This document shows positions 24,483-33,559 of a stretch of 64,000 bases of DNA, piece after piece (within the stretch, counting starts at the first letter, position 1; every line of letters starts with the position of its first letter). The DNA comes from Allopusillimonas sp048270225 (GTDB taxonomy: Bacteria > Pseudomonadota > Gammaproteobacteria > Burkholderiales > Burkholderiaceae_B). Made by a program: the position numbers and the translations under genes. The stretch is from positions 744,001 through 808,000 of the forward strand of contig JBLWTG010000001.1 of the NCBI GenBank assembly GCA_048270225.1. The letters are read 5' to 3'. Below the pieces are notes generated by a model. The model made no database searches and was not told where the DNA came from. It saw nothing but the letters and a program-made list of their open reading frames with translations.

Positions 24483-25649
24483 ATGCACCATCCTACCGTC
24501 ACGGCATCGGCCGAACCGGTCAATCTTCTTGGCATGGACAGCGCCGCACTGACCGACCTGGTCGCTCAGTGGGGCGGCAAACCTTTTCGGGCCAAGCAGT
24601 TGCAACGCTGGATCCACCAGCGCGGAGCCGATTCCTTCGACGAAATGACCGACCTTGCCCGCGTATTTCGCGAGCAACTTGCCGGGCATTGCGCCATTCA
24701 TGCGCCTGCCGTGGCGACCGAGCAGCGCTCGGCGGATGGCACGCGTAAATGGCTGTTTGACGTAGGTCGCAACAATGCGGTTGAAACGGTGTTCATCCCC
24801 GAAGACGATCGGGGCACCCTGTGCATCTCCAGCCAGGCGGGCTGCACAGTGGCTTGCCCTTTTTGCTCCACGGGCTATCAGGGCTTCAACCGCAACCTCA
24901 CCACGGCCGAGATCATCGGCCAGTTGTGGTACGCGCGCCGTGCTGTCGAGGCTGAACGCGAAAGCGCCAGAATCGGCGGCGCAGCAGCAGGCGCCGATCG
25001 TGTCATCAGCAACGTTGTCATGATGGGCATGGGCGAACCGCTGCTGAACTACGATCAAGTGCTGGGCGCTTTGCGCCTCATGCTGGACGATAACGCCTAC
25101 GGGCTTTCCCGTCGCAGGGTCACGGTGTCCACGTCGGGCGTTGTCCCCATGATGGACAGGCTGGCTCGCGACTGTCCCGTGGCGCTGGCCGTATCGCTGC
25201 ACGCACCCAACGATGCGCTGCGCGACAGGCTGGTTCCTCTCAACAAAAAATACCCACTGGCGGAGCTGCTCGATGCCTGCAATCGCTATCTTGAGCATGC
25301 GCCGCGCGATTTCATCACTTTCGAGTATATTTTGCTCGACGGTGTCAACGACAGTGACCAGCATGCACAGGAGTTGCTCGGCATCGCCCGTCAGGTGCGG
25401 TGCAAGTTCAACCTGATACCATTTAACCCTTTCCCGCAGTCGGGGTTGAAGCGTTCACCGGCCTCGCGTGTCCGACTGTTCGCACAGCGCCTGATGGATG
25501 GCGGGGTCGTCACGACCGTACGCAAGACTCGGGGCGATGATATCGCCGCTGCCTGTGGTCAATTGGCGGGTGATGTCAAGGATCGCACACGCATCAGCGA
25601 ACGCTTGCCGGACCGAGCCGTCATCACTATCAATCAGGAGCGCGGATGA
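24483..25649 (+). CDS. rlmN: Dual-specificity RNA methyltransferase RlmN
   Basis: The 388-residue radical-SAM enzyme methylates C2 of A2503 in 23S rRNA and A37 in some tRNAs. The [4Fe-4S] site is the CxxxCxxC of GCTVACPFCSTGYQGF; MMGMGEPLLNYDQV and VSLHAPND are further family motifs, and TVRKTRGDDIAAACGQL carries the C-terminal catalytic cysteine. Its stop overlaps the next ATG (ATGA at 25646), so translation of the RodZ-like gene is probably coupled. The pilF gene often found between rlmN and rodZ in related bacteria is absent. Confidence 0.97.
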   Translation: MHHPTVTASAEPVNLLGMDSAALTDLVAQWGGKPFRAKQLQRWIHQRGADSFDEMTDLARVFREQLAGHCAIHAPAVATEQRSADGTRKWLFDVGRNNAVETVFIPEDDRGTLCISSQAGCTVACPFCSTGYQGFNRNLTTAEIIGQLWYARRAVEAERESARIGGAAAGADRVISNVVMMGMGEPLLNYDQVLGALRLMLDDNAYGLSRRRVTVSTSGVVPMMDRLARDCPVALAVSLHAPNDALRDRLVPLNKKYPLAELLDACNRYLEHAPRDFITFEYILLDGVNDSDQHAQELLGIARQVRCKFNLIPFNPFPQSGLKRSPASRVRLFAQRLMDGGVVTTVRKTRGDDIAAACGQLAGDVKDRTRISERLPDRAVITINQERG

Positions 25650-26203
25650 ACCAGCCTTTGCTTAGAGAAGAAGTCCGACCTGAAGACGCGCTGCCAGAGG
25701 CGGCCGAAGAAGCCCTGCAGGCCGGGCCGGAGAGTACCGTTCAGTCTGTGATCCATCCGTCCCCGGACGGTGTGGGCGCAACGCTGATGGGTATGCGCGA
25801 AGCCGGCGGCCTGAGCCGCAGCGATGTGTCCGGGCGCCTCAAGTTTTCCACCCGCCAGATAGAAGCGCTTGAGACAGAGCAATGGGACCGGCTTCCCAAA
25901 GGGGTGCCGCTGCGCGGTTTTGTCAAGAATTATGCCCGTTTCCTTGGCGCTGACGTTGACGCGCTCCTGAGCATGCTGGATCGTCAGGTAGGCGACACCA
26001 ACCCGCGCGAGGCATCCGTAGCGAGCGCTGCTTCGCTGAGCACCGGCGACGTCCCCCTGCACGGGGAAACTCTCTCGCGGCCGTGGGGATGGCTCGTCAT
26101 CATCCTTGTTCTGCTCTTTGTGGCTGCCTTTTACGCTATAGAGCGCGGCTGGGTGCCGGATTCCTGGCTGGTTTTTGATTGGCTCAAATCACTGAAAAAA
26201 TGA
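25646..26203 (+). CDS. RodZ-like membrane protein with N-terminal HTH, short form
   Basis: The 185-residue protein has a ~40-residue acidic N-terminal tail and an HTH domain of the RodZ type (GATLMGMREAGGLSRSDVSG ... IEALETEQWDRLPKGVPLRG, residues ~50-110). One membrane helix follows (WGWLVIILVLLFVAAFYAI, residues ~150-168), and only ~20 residues lie beyond it. RodZ normally links MreB to the cell-wall elongation machinery and ends with a periplasmic beta domain (DUF4115) of 100 residues or more, which is missing here. The reading frame ends cleanly with an ATGA overlap into ispG, so this looks like a stable short form rather than an obvious frameshift. Its place between rlmN and ispG supports the RodZ identity. 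Confidence 0.78.
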   Translation: MNQPLLREEVRPEDALPEAAEEALQAGPESTVQSVIHPSPDGVGATLMGMREAGGLSRSDVSGRLKFSTRQIEALETEQWDRLPKGVPLRGFVKNYARFLGADVDALLSMLDRQVGDTNPREASVASAASLSTGDVPLHGETLSRPWGWLVIILVLLFVAAFYAIERGWVPDSWLVFDWLKSLKK

Positions 26204-27501
26204 CTGATACAACAGGCCCGGCCTCCGTCGGCAAACCGCTACCCGTAGGCGCTGCCGCAAGGCGCCCAACCCGCCGGGCGATTGTGCGCTGGGGAGACCA
26301 CGCCGTACAGGTTGGCGCCGGCGCGCCTGTCGTGGTTCAGTCCATGACCAATACCGATACGGCCGATGCCATTGCCACAGCAATACAGGTCAAAGAGCTG
26401 GCGCAGGCAGGCTCCGAACTCGTGCGCATTACTGTCAATACGCCCGAGGCGGCACGTGAAGTGCCGGCCATTCGCGAACAGTTGGATCGGATGAATGTGT
26501 CCGTGCCGCTGGTGGGAGATTTCCACTATAACGGCCACAAACTGCTGGCGCAGTTCCCGGAGTGCGCCCAGGCGCTTTCCAAATACCGCATCAATCCGGG
26601 CAACATGGGCGGCGGCAAAAGGCGCGATGACAATTTCGCGCAAATGATAGAGGTGGCCTGCCGCTACGAAAAACCGGTGCGGATCGGCGTCAACTGGGGC
26701 AGTCTGGATCACGAGCTGATGGCTCGCATGATGGACGAGAACAGCAAGCGCGCCGAGCCGTGGGAGGCGCAGGCGGTCATGCGCGATGCGCTGGTGGTGT
26801 CTGCCATCACCAACGCCCGTCGGGCCGAGGAACTGGGCCTGGACCCCAACGCCATCGTTCTGTCCTGCAAAGTCAGCCATGTGCAGGACTTGATAACGGT
26901 TTATCAGGACCTGTCCGAGCGTTGCGACTACCCTTTGCATCTGGGGCTTACCGAAGCTGGCATGGGCAGCAAGGGCATCGTCGCCTCCACGGCTGCGCTG
27001 GCGGTGCTGCTGCAGCAGGGGATAGGCGATACCATACGCATCTCCCTCACGCCGGAGCCCGGCGGCGATCGGCGCCGCGAGGTGATCGTGGCCCAGGAGA
27101 TTCTGCAAAGCATGGGATTGCGGGCCTTTACGCCGCTTGTCGTGGCATGCCCCGGATGCGGACGTACCAGCAGCACAGTGTTCCAGGAATTGGCCGACGA
27201 CATCCAGACCTTTCTGCGTGATCAGATGCCACTCTGGAAAACCCGTTATCCCGGCGTAGAAACCATGAATGTCGCCGTCATGGGCTGTGTGGTCAATGGC
27301 CCCGGAGAAAGCCGCCATGCCGATATCGGCATCAGCCTGCCGGGCACAGGCGAAGTCCCTTCGGCGCCTGTCTTCGTCGATGGCGAGCGCACGGTTACCC
27401 TCAAGGGCGACCGCATTGCCGTTGAGTTCCAGGCCATTGTCGAAGATTATGTCGAACGGCGTTATGGCAAGGGAGCGGGAAATCATTTGGAGTGCGGCTA
27501 G
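26200..27501 (+). CDS. ispG: 4-hydroxy-3-methylbut-2-en-1-yl diphosphate synthase
   Basis: This iron-sulfur enzyme performs the penultimate step of the MEP isoprenoid pathway, turning MEcPP into HMBPP. From ATG 26200, which overlaps the previous stop, it has 433 residues; a TTG at 26179 is a less likely start. The TIM-barrel N-terminal part has VQSMTNTDTAD and RINPGNMGGGKRRDDNF. The C-terminal [4Fe-4S] domain shows CPGCGRTSS and MGCVVNGPGESRHADIG. The insert between the domains seen in plant-type proteins is absent, so it is the standard bacterial two-domain form. hisS follows after 24 bases. Confidence 0.97.
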   Translation: MTDTTGPASVGKPLPVGAAARRPTRRAIVRWGDHAVQVGAGAPVVVQSMTNTDTADAIATAIQVKELAQAGSELVRITVNTPEAAREVPAIREQLDRMNVSVPLVGDFHYNGHKLLAQFPECAQALSKYRINPGNMGGGKRRDDNFAQMIEVACRYEKPVRIGVNWGSLDHELMARMMDENSKRAEPWEAQAVMRDALVVSAITNARRAEELGLDPNAIVLSCKVSHVQDLITVYQDLSERCDYPLHLGLTEAGMGSKGIVASTAALAVLLQQGIGDTIRISLTPEPGGDRRREVIVAQEILQSMGLRAFTPLVVACPGCGRTSSTVFQELADDIQTFLRDQMPLWKTRYPGVETMNVAVMGCVVNGPGESRHADIGISLPGTGEVPSAPVFVDGERTVTLKGDRIAVEFQAIVEDYVERRYGKGAGNHLECG

Positions 27502-27525
27502 CCGCATGCAACAACTATTATCACT

Positions 27526-28818
27526 ATGACATCATCGTTCAAGAAGGTTCGGGCCCTTACCGGCATGAAAGATACGCTGCCGGACGGCAGTGCTGCCTGG
27601 GAAGCCCTTGAATCCACGGTACGCGAATGGCTGGCCTCCTATGGCTATCGCAACATGCGTACTCCAGTGCTGGAGCAGACGCGCCTGTTTACACGCGGCA
27701 TCGGCGAAGTCACCGATATCGTCGAAAAAGAGATGTATTCCTTTACCGATGCGCTCAATGACGAGCAACTGACCATGCGGCCCGAGTTCACCGCCGGCAT
27801 GGTGCGGGCAACGATTGAGCACAACCTGCTGTATGAGCGCGCGCACCGGGTCTATGCCATGGGTCCTGTATTTCGCCATGAGAAACCCCAGCGCGGGCGG
27901 TATCGCCAGTTTCACCAGATAGACGTCGAGGCCCTGGGTTTTGCCGGCCCCGATGTGGATGCCGAGCTGATCGTAATGCTGGCGCGTCTTTGGAAGATGC
28001 TTGGACTCAAGGATATCCGCCTGGAGCTCAACTCCCTTGGGCAGGCCGAGGAGCGCGCAGCGCACCGGGCCGCGCTGATCGGGCACCTGGAAAAGCACCG
28101 GGATGTCCTGGACGAAGAAGCGCAGCGGCGCATGCATACCAATCCGCTGCGCGTGCTCGACACCAAGAATCCTGCCATGCAGGAGATGGCCGATAGCGCG
28201 CCCAGACTGTTTGATTTTCTGGGAGAGCAGTCGCGCGCCCATTTTGACGGCGTATGCGAGCGCCTGCACGATGCCGGTATTTCCTATACCCTGAACCCCA
28301 GGTTGGTTCGGGGGCTGGACTACTACAACCTGACGGTTTTCGAGTGGGTAACAGATCGCCTGGGCGCCCAGGGAACCGTTTGCGGCGGCGGACGCTATGA
28401 TGGCCTGATCGAACTGTTGGGCGGCAAGGCTGCTCCTGCCGTCGGGTTTGCCATAGGCATGGAGCGCCTGCTTGATTTGTGCTCGCAGGCCGATAACGAT
28501 ACTGTCCGGACCGAGTGCGATGTATATATGGTCCATCAGGGCGAGCCGGCACAGCGGCGTGCTGCCTTGCTGGCTGAAGCCTTGCGTGATGCCGGATTGC
28601 GTGTCATCGTTCATGCCGGCCCAGGCGGCGGTTTCAAGGCGCAGTTCAAGCGCGCGGACGCCAGCGGAGCACGGGTAGCGGTGATTTTGGGTGATGACGA
28701 GCTTGCCTCGGCCAGCGCCAGCATCAAGTGGTTGCGCGAGCCGGCAGCAGACGGGCAGTCGCAGCAGGAAACGATACACCTCGATCGTTTGGTAACAGAG
28801 TTGAAAAACAGGGTTTGA
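27526..28818 (+). CDS. hisS: Histidyl-tRNA synthetase
   Basis: The 430-residue class II synthetase charges tRNA-His. It has the N-terminal ALTGMKDTLPDG, motif 2 (VFRHEKPQRGRYRQFHQ), the histidine-binding loops LVRGLDYYNLTVFEW and GGGRYDGL, and motif 3 (AVGFAIGMERL), followed by a normal anticodon-binding domain. The gene is within the conserved ispG-hisS-yfgM-bamB-der block. A second HisS-like protein, HisZ, is encoded 8 kb downstream but is shorter and lacks the synthetase motifs. Confidence 0.98.
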   Translation: MTSSFKKVRALTGMKDTLPDGSAAWEALESTVREWLASYGYRNMRTPVLEQTRLFTRGIGEVTDIVEKEMYSFTDALNDEQLTMRPEFTAGMVRATIEHNLLYERAHRVYAMGPVFRHEKPQRGRYRQFHQIDVEALGFAGPDVDAELIVMLARLWKMLGLKDIRLELNSLGQAEERAAHRAALIGHLEKHRDVLDEEAQRRMHTNPLRVLDTKNPAMQEMADSAPRLFDFLGEQSRAHFDGVCERLHDAGISYTLNPRLVRGLDYYNLTVFEWVTDRLGAQGTVCGGGRYDGLIELLGGKAAPAVGFAIGMERLLDLCSQADNDTVRTECDVYMVHQGEPAQRRAALLAEALRDAGLRVIVHAGPGGGFKAQFKRADASGARVAVILGDDELASASASIKWLREPAADGQSQQETIHLDRLVTELKNRV

Positions 28819-28821
28819 AGC

Positions 28822-29457
28822 ATGGCATACGATTTAGAAGAACAGGAAAAACTGGACGCCTTGCGCGCGTGGTGGGAGCGCTACGGAACGCTTTGTGTAG
28901 TGCTGGTGTTTGTCGTTGTCGCAGGCGTTTTGGGATGGCGTGGCTGGCAATGGTACGAAGGGCACAAAAGCAACCAGGCCATGGGCTACTTCGAGGCGCT
29001 TGAGAATGCCTCGGGCCAGCAAGGTGACGATGCCGTGGCGCGGATCAAGGCGGCCAGCTCGACCTTGCGCGACGATTTCTCCAAATCGGGCTACACCTCG
29101 CGTGGCGTGCTGGTCGCCGCCGACGCGTTGCAAAAGCGCGGCGACCTGGATGGCGCGCGCGAGCAGCTTGAGTGGCTGGTGCAGCATGGCGTGGATCCTG
29201 CGCTGGTGTATCTTGCCAGGTTGAGACTGGCTGGCGTGCTGCTTCAGCAAAAGCAATATGACCAGGCTCTGGCTCAACTGAACAGTCCGCCAGCCTCTTT
29301 TGCCGGTCTCTATGAGGACAGGCGCGGCGACGTTCTGTTTGCCCAGGGAAAGCGGGATGAAGCCAGGACTGCCTGGGAAAGTGCGCTGAAGTCTCTGTCC
29401 GGCGATGCCGCTGCGCAGATTATTCAGCTGAAGATTGATGCTTTGAGTGGAAGCTGA
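28822..29457 (+). CDS. yfgM: YfgM-family membrane protein with TPR-like repeats
   Basis: The 211-residue protein has a short cytoplasmic N-terminus (YDLEEQEKLDALRAWWERYG), one membrane helix (VVLVFVVVAGVLGW, residues ~27-42) and a periplasmic helical domain with TPR-like repeats (ADALQKRGDLDGAREQLEWL; LRLAGVLLQQKQYDQALAQL). In E. coli YfgM associates with the PpiD-SecYEG complex and takes part in periplasmic chaperone networks. It lies between hisS (3-base gap) and bamB (3-base gap), as in E. coli, which supports the call. Confidence 0.9.
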   Translation: MAYDLEEQEKLDALRAWWERYGTLCVVLVFVVVAGVLGWRGWQWYEGHKSNQAMGYFEALENASGQQGDDAVARIKAASSTLRDDFSKSGYTSRGVLVAADALQKRGDLDGAREQLEWLVQHGVDPALVYLARLRLAGVLLQQKQYDQALAQLNSPPASFAGLYEDRRGDVLFAQGKRDEARTAWESALKSLSGDAAAQIIQLKIDALSGS

Positions 29458-29460
29458 TTT

Positions 29461-30618
29461 ATGCAAACAACTGTATCTCGTCGTGTATTGCGCGCAGCGG
29501 TGCTGGTGCTGAGCCTGGCTGGTTTGGCTGGTTGCTCCATGTTCTCCAGCTCGGATGATCCCTACCAGCCCGCCGAGCTTACTGAGTATGCGCCAGGTGT
29601 TTCGGCTACGGTGGCCTGGAATGTGTCCATCGGCAGCGGCGGCGGCTATGGTTTTGCGCCAGTTGTGGTGGACGACGCGGTATATGCCGCTGCACCCAAC
29701 GGGCGGGTCAGCAAGCTTGATCTGGGCAGCGGCGCGGTGCAGTGGCAGTCCGACGCCAAGATGAATCTGTCGGCTGGCGTCGGTTCGGATGGTCAGATCA
29801 CCGCCGTCGCCGCCTCGGATGGCACGGTCATCGCATTTGACGACCAGGGGGTTGAGAAGTGGCGCGCCAAAGCCAGCAGCGCGGTCAACATTCCGCCTGC
29901 CGTCGGCGATGGCGTGGTGGTAGTGCGCAGCAGCGATTACCGGATTCAGGCATTCGATGCCGCCACCGGCGAGCCTCGCTGGGATGTGCAGCGTCCGGGC
30001 CCGTCCCTGGCGCTCAGAACCAATATGCAGATGCTGGTTTTCCAGGGCATGGTCATATCGGGCCTGCCCAATGGACGCCTCATGCTGATTGATGCCGTCG
30101 ATGGCAGCGTTCGCTGGGAAGGAGCGGTTTCCAATTCCCAGGGCGCCACCGATCTTGAGCGCATACGTGATGTGGTCGGTACGCCTCAGGTCCAGGGGCC
30201 TTTGCTGTGCGGCGCTGCCTATCAGGGCCGGATTGTGTGCTTCGATGTGTCGCAGGGCGGCCGGCCGGTATGGGAACAGCCATTCTCCAGCCATACCGGC
30301 CTGGCGATCGACAATCTTCACGTCTACGCGGCAAACAGGCACGACGTCGTGTATGCCTTCAATCTGGCCGACGGCCAGGAGGCCTGGAAACAGGCGGCCT
30401 TGCTCAATCGCAAGCTGTCTCAGCCAGCGGTGGTTGCGCAGGCGGTGGCAGTTGGTGACCTTGATGGTTATGTGCATTTTCTGTCGCGCGACGATGGCCA
30501 TCTCCTGGGGCGTGTGAGTGTGGGCGGTGGCCCCATCATTTCCCCGTTGGTGGGCACCACGCGCGGTGTGCTGGTGCAGACTGGCAACGGTAATCTGGTT
30601 TTGGTTGGTGTCAATTGA
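29461..30618 (+). CDS. bamB: Outer-membrane protein assembly factor BamB
   Basis: The 385-residue lipoprotein has a signal with lipobox LAGC (Cys25) and an eight-bladed beta-propeller seen as repeated PQQ-type strands (GRVSKLDLGSGAVQWQSD; IQAFDAATGEPRWDVQ; LMLIDAVDGSVRWE). BamB is a subunit of the BAM complex that inserts beta-barrel proteins in the outer membrane; it sits on the periplasmic face. It is directly behind yfgM, and its TGA is overlapped by the TTG start of der, a conserved genome order. Confidence 0.95.
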   Translation: MQTTVSRRVLRAAVLVLSLAGLAGCSMFSSSDDPYQPAELTEYAPGVSATVAWNVSIGSGGGYGFAPVVVDDAVYAAAPNGRVSKLDLGSGAVQWQSDAKMNLSAGVGSDGQITAVAASDGTVIAFDDQGVEKWRAKASSAVNIPPAVGDGVVVVRSSDYRIQAFDAATGEPRWDVQRPGPSLALRTNMQMLVFQGMVISGLPNGRLMLIDAVDGSVRWEGAVSNSQGATDLERIRDVVGTPQVQGPLLCGAAYQGRIVCFDVSQGGRPVWEQPFSSHTGLAIDNLHVYAANRHDVVYAFNLADGQEAWKQAALLNRKLSQPAVVAQAVAVGDLDGYVHFLSRDDGHLLGRVSVGGGPIISPLVGTTRGVLVQTGNGNLVLVGVN

Positions 30619-32057
30619 GCAAGCTTGAATTCAAACCGGTCGTCGCTCTTGTCGGGCGGGCCAATGTGGGGAAATCCACGCTGTTCAATCGGATCACGCG
30701 TTCGCGTTCCGCGTTGGTGGCAGATTTCTCAGGCCTGACGCGCGATCGTCATTATGGCGAGGGCAGGGTGGGTGATCATCCGTTTATCGCCGTTGATACA
30801 GGCGGTTTTGAGCCTGTTGCCAAAGATGGCATTCTGCTTGAAATGGCGCGTCAGACGCGTCAGGCCATCGCCGAGTCCGATGTGGTCATCTTCCTGGTGG
30901 ATGCACGGGCGGGGGTCAATGCCCATGATCACGAAATTGCCCAATTGCTCCGCAAGAGCGGGCAGCGCGTGGTACTGGCTGTCAATAAGGCTGAAGGAAT
31001 GCGCTATGGCGCGTCCATGGCCGATTTCTACGAGCTCGGCCTGGGCGAGCCCGTGCCCATTTCCGCATCGCACGGCGACGGCGTGGTGGACCTCATCACT
31101 GACGCCCTGTCCTTTCTCGACGTGCCAAAGAACGGCGAGCAGGGCGACGAGCCTGATGCCGAGGCGTTTGCGCCGGATGCTGATTTTCCGGAACAAGACG
31201 AAGAGGCAGACGCCGAAGGGCAGGGCGAGGATGATGCCCCGTCCAGGCATCGTATCAAGCTGGCCATTGTGGGCAGGCCCAATGTGGGCAAGTCGACCCT
31301 GATCAACACCTTGCTGGGCGAGGAGCGCGTTATCGCGTTTGATCTGCCCGGCACGACACGCGATGCCATCGAGATCGAGTTTGAACGTGGCGGGACGGCC
31401 TTCACCCTGATCGACACCGCCGGCCTGCGCCGCCGTGGCAAGGTTTTCGAGGCTATAGAAAAATTCTCTGTGATCAAGACATTGCAGGCCATTGAGGCCT
31501 GCAATGTGGTGCTTCTGATGCTGGATGCTGAAAATGGCATATCCGATCAGGACGCGCATATCGCCGGTTTTGTCCTGGAAACGGGCAGGGCTCTGGTTGT
31601 GGGGATCAACAAGTGGGACAGCGTCGATGCGCATCAGCGCGAGATGTTGATGCGTGACTACGAGCGCAAGCTGCGGTTTTTGTCGTTTGCGCGCATGCAT
31701 ACCTGTTCGGCCATCAAGGGGCAGGGCGTGAATGCCCTCATCAAGTCGGTCAAGGCCGCACATGCAGCCGCCTTCTCCAAGCTGTCCACGCCTCGCCTTA
31801 CCCGCGAGCTGCAGGCATCGGTGGAGCAGCAGCAGCCACCTCGCAAAGGCATTTTCCGGCCCAAAATGCGGTACGCCCACCAAGGCGGCCAGAATCCGCC
31901 TTTGATCATTATTCACGGCAATGCACTGGACGCGGTGCCCGATTCCTATCGCCGCTATCTTGAAACCCGTTTCCGCAACGCCTTCAAGCTCGATGGCACG
32001 CCTTTGCGCATCGAATTCAAGTCATCCCACAATCCTTATATTCAGGGGGCGTCGTGA
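30615..32057 (+). CDS. der: Tandem-domain ribosome-assembly GTPase Der (EngA)
   Basis: The 480-residue protein has two G domains, each with a Walker A (GRANVGKSTLFN near residue 15 and GRPNVGKSTLIN near 222) and a DTAG/DTGG switch, plus the C-terminal KH-like domain (MRYAHQGGQNPPLIIIHGNA). Der acts in 50S subunit maturation. The start is a TTG at 30615 that overlaps the bamB stop; MSKLEFKPVVALVG is the only frame-compatible N-terminus that keeps the first P-loop spacing. The acidic linker between G domains (EQGDEPDAEAFAPDADFPEQ) is longer than in E. coli. The stop overlaps the GTG of hisC. Confidence 0.97.
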   Translation: MSKLEFKPVVALVGRANVGKSTLFNRITRSRSALVADFSGLTRDRHYGEGRVGDHPFIAVDTGGFEPVAKDGILLEMARQTRQAIAESDVVIFLVDARAGVNAHDHEIAQLLRKSGQRVVLAVNKAEGMRYGASMADFYELGLGEPVPISASHGDGVVDLITDALSFLDVPKNGEQGDEPDAEAFAPDADFPEQDEEADAEGQGEDDAPSRHRIKLAIVGRPNVGKSTLINTLLGEERVIAFDLPGTTRDAIEIEFERGGTAFTLIDTAGLRRRGKVFEAIEKFSVIKTLQAIEACNVVLLMLDAENGISDQDAHIAGFVLETGRALVVGINKWDSVDAHQREMLMRDYERKLRFLSFARMHTCSAIKGQGVNALIKSVKAAHAAAFSKLSTPRLTRELQASVEQQQPPRKGIFRPKMRYAHQGGQNPPLIIIHGNALDAVPDSYRRYLETRFRNAFKLDGTPLRIEFKSSHNPYIQGAS

Positions 32058-33127
32058 GCCGATACTGGAGCGACCAGGTTTCTGAACTCTCACCCTATGT
32101 GGCCGGCGAGCAGCCCAGGGTGGCGGATCTGCTCAAGCTCAATACCAACGAGAATCCCTATGGGCCGTCGCCCAGGGTGATCGAGGCCATACGGGCCGCG
32201 GCGAATGAAGGGCTCAAGCGCTATCCGGACAACGAAAGCATAGCCTTGCGCGATGCCATTGCCGGCCTCCATGGCCTGGAGCGCAACCAGGTGTTTGTCG
32301 GGAACGGCTCGGACGAAGTGCTCGCCCATGTGTTCAATGCCTTGTTCCGTCATGAAGGGCGTAGCCTGTGGTTGCCTGATATCACTTACAGCTTTTACCG
32401 CAGCTATTGCGTGATGTTCAGGATACCGGTGCAGTTGGTGCCGCTGGCGGACAACTACGCCATTGATCCTTCGGACTACGCGGCAGCACATGCCGCGCCG
32501 CCTGCGGGGATTATCTTCGCCAACCCCAACGCGCCCACCGGCATGGTATTGCCCCTGTCAGATGTGGAAATGATCGCGCGGGCCAATCCGGACACGCCTG
32601 TTGTGGTGGACGAGGCCTATGTGGATTTCGGGGGCGAGTCCAGCGTGACTCTGCTCGAGACTTGTCCCAATCTGGTTGTGGTGCACACTTTGTCGAAATC
32701 GCGTTCGCTCGCCGGACTGCGCGTCGGCTATGCGATGGCCAGCCCGGAAATCGTCGAAGGCCTGGTTCGGGTTAAAGACAGCTTCAATTCCTATCCTCTG
32801 GACACGCTGGCCCAGGCGGGGGCGATCGCAGCCATTGAAGACGTTGAATATTTCAACCGGACATGTCGCGCCGTGATCGAAACCCGCGAGATGCTGGTGC
32901 AACAGCTTGCTTCTCTTGGTTTCGAAATATTGCCCAGCCAGACAAACTTTGTTTTTGCCCGCCACCCCAGGCATGATGCGGCGCAGATAAGTCAGGCGCT
33001 GCGGGACCAGCACGTTCTGGTGCGACATTTCAAGCAGGCGAGAATTGATCAGTTTTTACGTATCAGTGTGGGAACTCCTGAAGACTGCGCACGTCTATGT
33101 AAGGTGTTGAGCGGCATTGTGAAATAA
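32054..33127 (+). CDS. hisC: Histidinol-phosphate aminotransferase
   Basis: The 357-residue PLP enzyme converts imidazole-acetol phosphate to histidinol phosphate in histidine synthesis. It has LNTNENPYGPSPRV at the N-terminus, the aspartate of VVDEAYVDF, and the Schiff-base lysine in HTLSKSRSLAGLRVGYAM (Lys215 by my count). GTG 32054 overlaps the stop of der. It is separated from the main his operon, as is usual for one hisC copy in this lineage, and lies 4 kb before hisZ. Aromatic aminotransferase activity is possible for this subfamily. Confidence 0.93.
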   Translation: MSRYWSDQVSELSPYVAGEQPRVADLLKLNTNENPYGPSPRVIEAIRAAANEGLKRYPDNESIALRDAIAGLHGLERNQVFVGNGSDEVLAHVFNALFRHEGRSLWLPDITYSFYRSYCVMFRIPVQLVPLADNYAIDPSDYAAAHAAPPAGIIFANPNAPTGMVLPLSDVEMIARANPDTPVVVDEAYVDFGGESSVTLLETCPNLVVVHTLSKSRSLAGLRVGYAMASPEIVEGLVRVKDSFNSYPLDTLAQAGAIAAIEDVEYFNRTCRAVIETREMLVQQLASLGFEILPSQTNFVFARHPRHDAAQISQALRDQHVLVRHFKQARIDQFLRISVGTPEDCARLCKVLSGIVK

Positions 33128-33250
33128 ACGCTTTGTATTTTTCGGTTCCGGGAGATTATTTTGCGCAACTGCCGTGCGATCATCGGGAAAACCCTGTAAA
33201 GTACATACTTTCCCAAACCACCTTAAAAACAAACAATTGGAGCCTAGCCA

Positions 33251-33487
33251 ATGAGCAACAAAGGGCAAACACTACAAGATCCATTTCTAAACGCCCTGCG
33301 CAAAGACCACGTACCCGTTTCCATCTACCTGGTTAACGGGATCAAACTGCAAGGTCAGGTAGAGTCTTTCGATCAGTATGTCGTCCTGCTGCGTAATACC
33401 GTCACGCAAATGGTGTACAAGCATGCCATTTCCACGGTTGTTCCAGCCCGTCCCGTCAATTTCCAGGTAGACGAATCTGCTGAGTAA
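33251..33487 (+). CDS. hfq: RNA-binding protein Hfq
   Basis: The 78-residue protein is an Sm-like RNA chaperone that forms a hexamer and helps small RNAs pair with messages. Both Sm motifs are clear: DPFLNALRKDHVPVSIYLVN with GIKLQGQVESFDQYVVLL, and VYKHAISTVVPARPV. The C-terminal tail is short, as in other betaproteobacteria. It begins the hfq-hflX-hflK-hflC group and is followed by a GC-rich hairpin that may partly end transcription. Confidence 0.98.
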   Translation: MSNKGQTLQDPFLNALRKDHVPVSIYLVNGIKLQGQVESFDQYVVLLRNTVTQMVYKHAISTVVPARPVNFQVDESAE

Positions 33488-33511
33488 TACTCACGTTCAG
33501 TCTGCCGGAAC

Positions 33512-33544
33512 GCCCGCCGCGCGCTTCGCGCCGGCGGGCCTTTC
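33512..33544 (+). terminator. Hairpin with weak T-rich tail after hfq
   Basis: GCCCGCCG (33512-33519) pairs with CGGCGGGC (33532-33539), with an inner GCGC-TTC-GCGC extension and one bulged base, followed by CTTTC. The short T tract suggests partial termination, leaving some read-through into hflX 16 bases later. Confidence 0.6.
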
Positions 33545-33559
33545 ATTTGAGGATCATGC

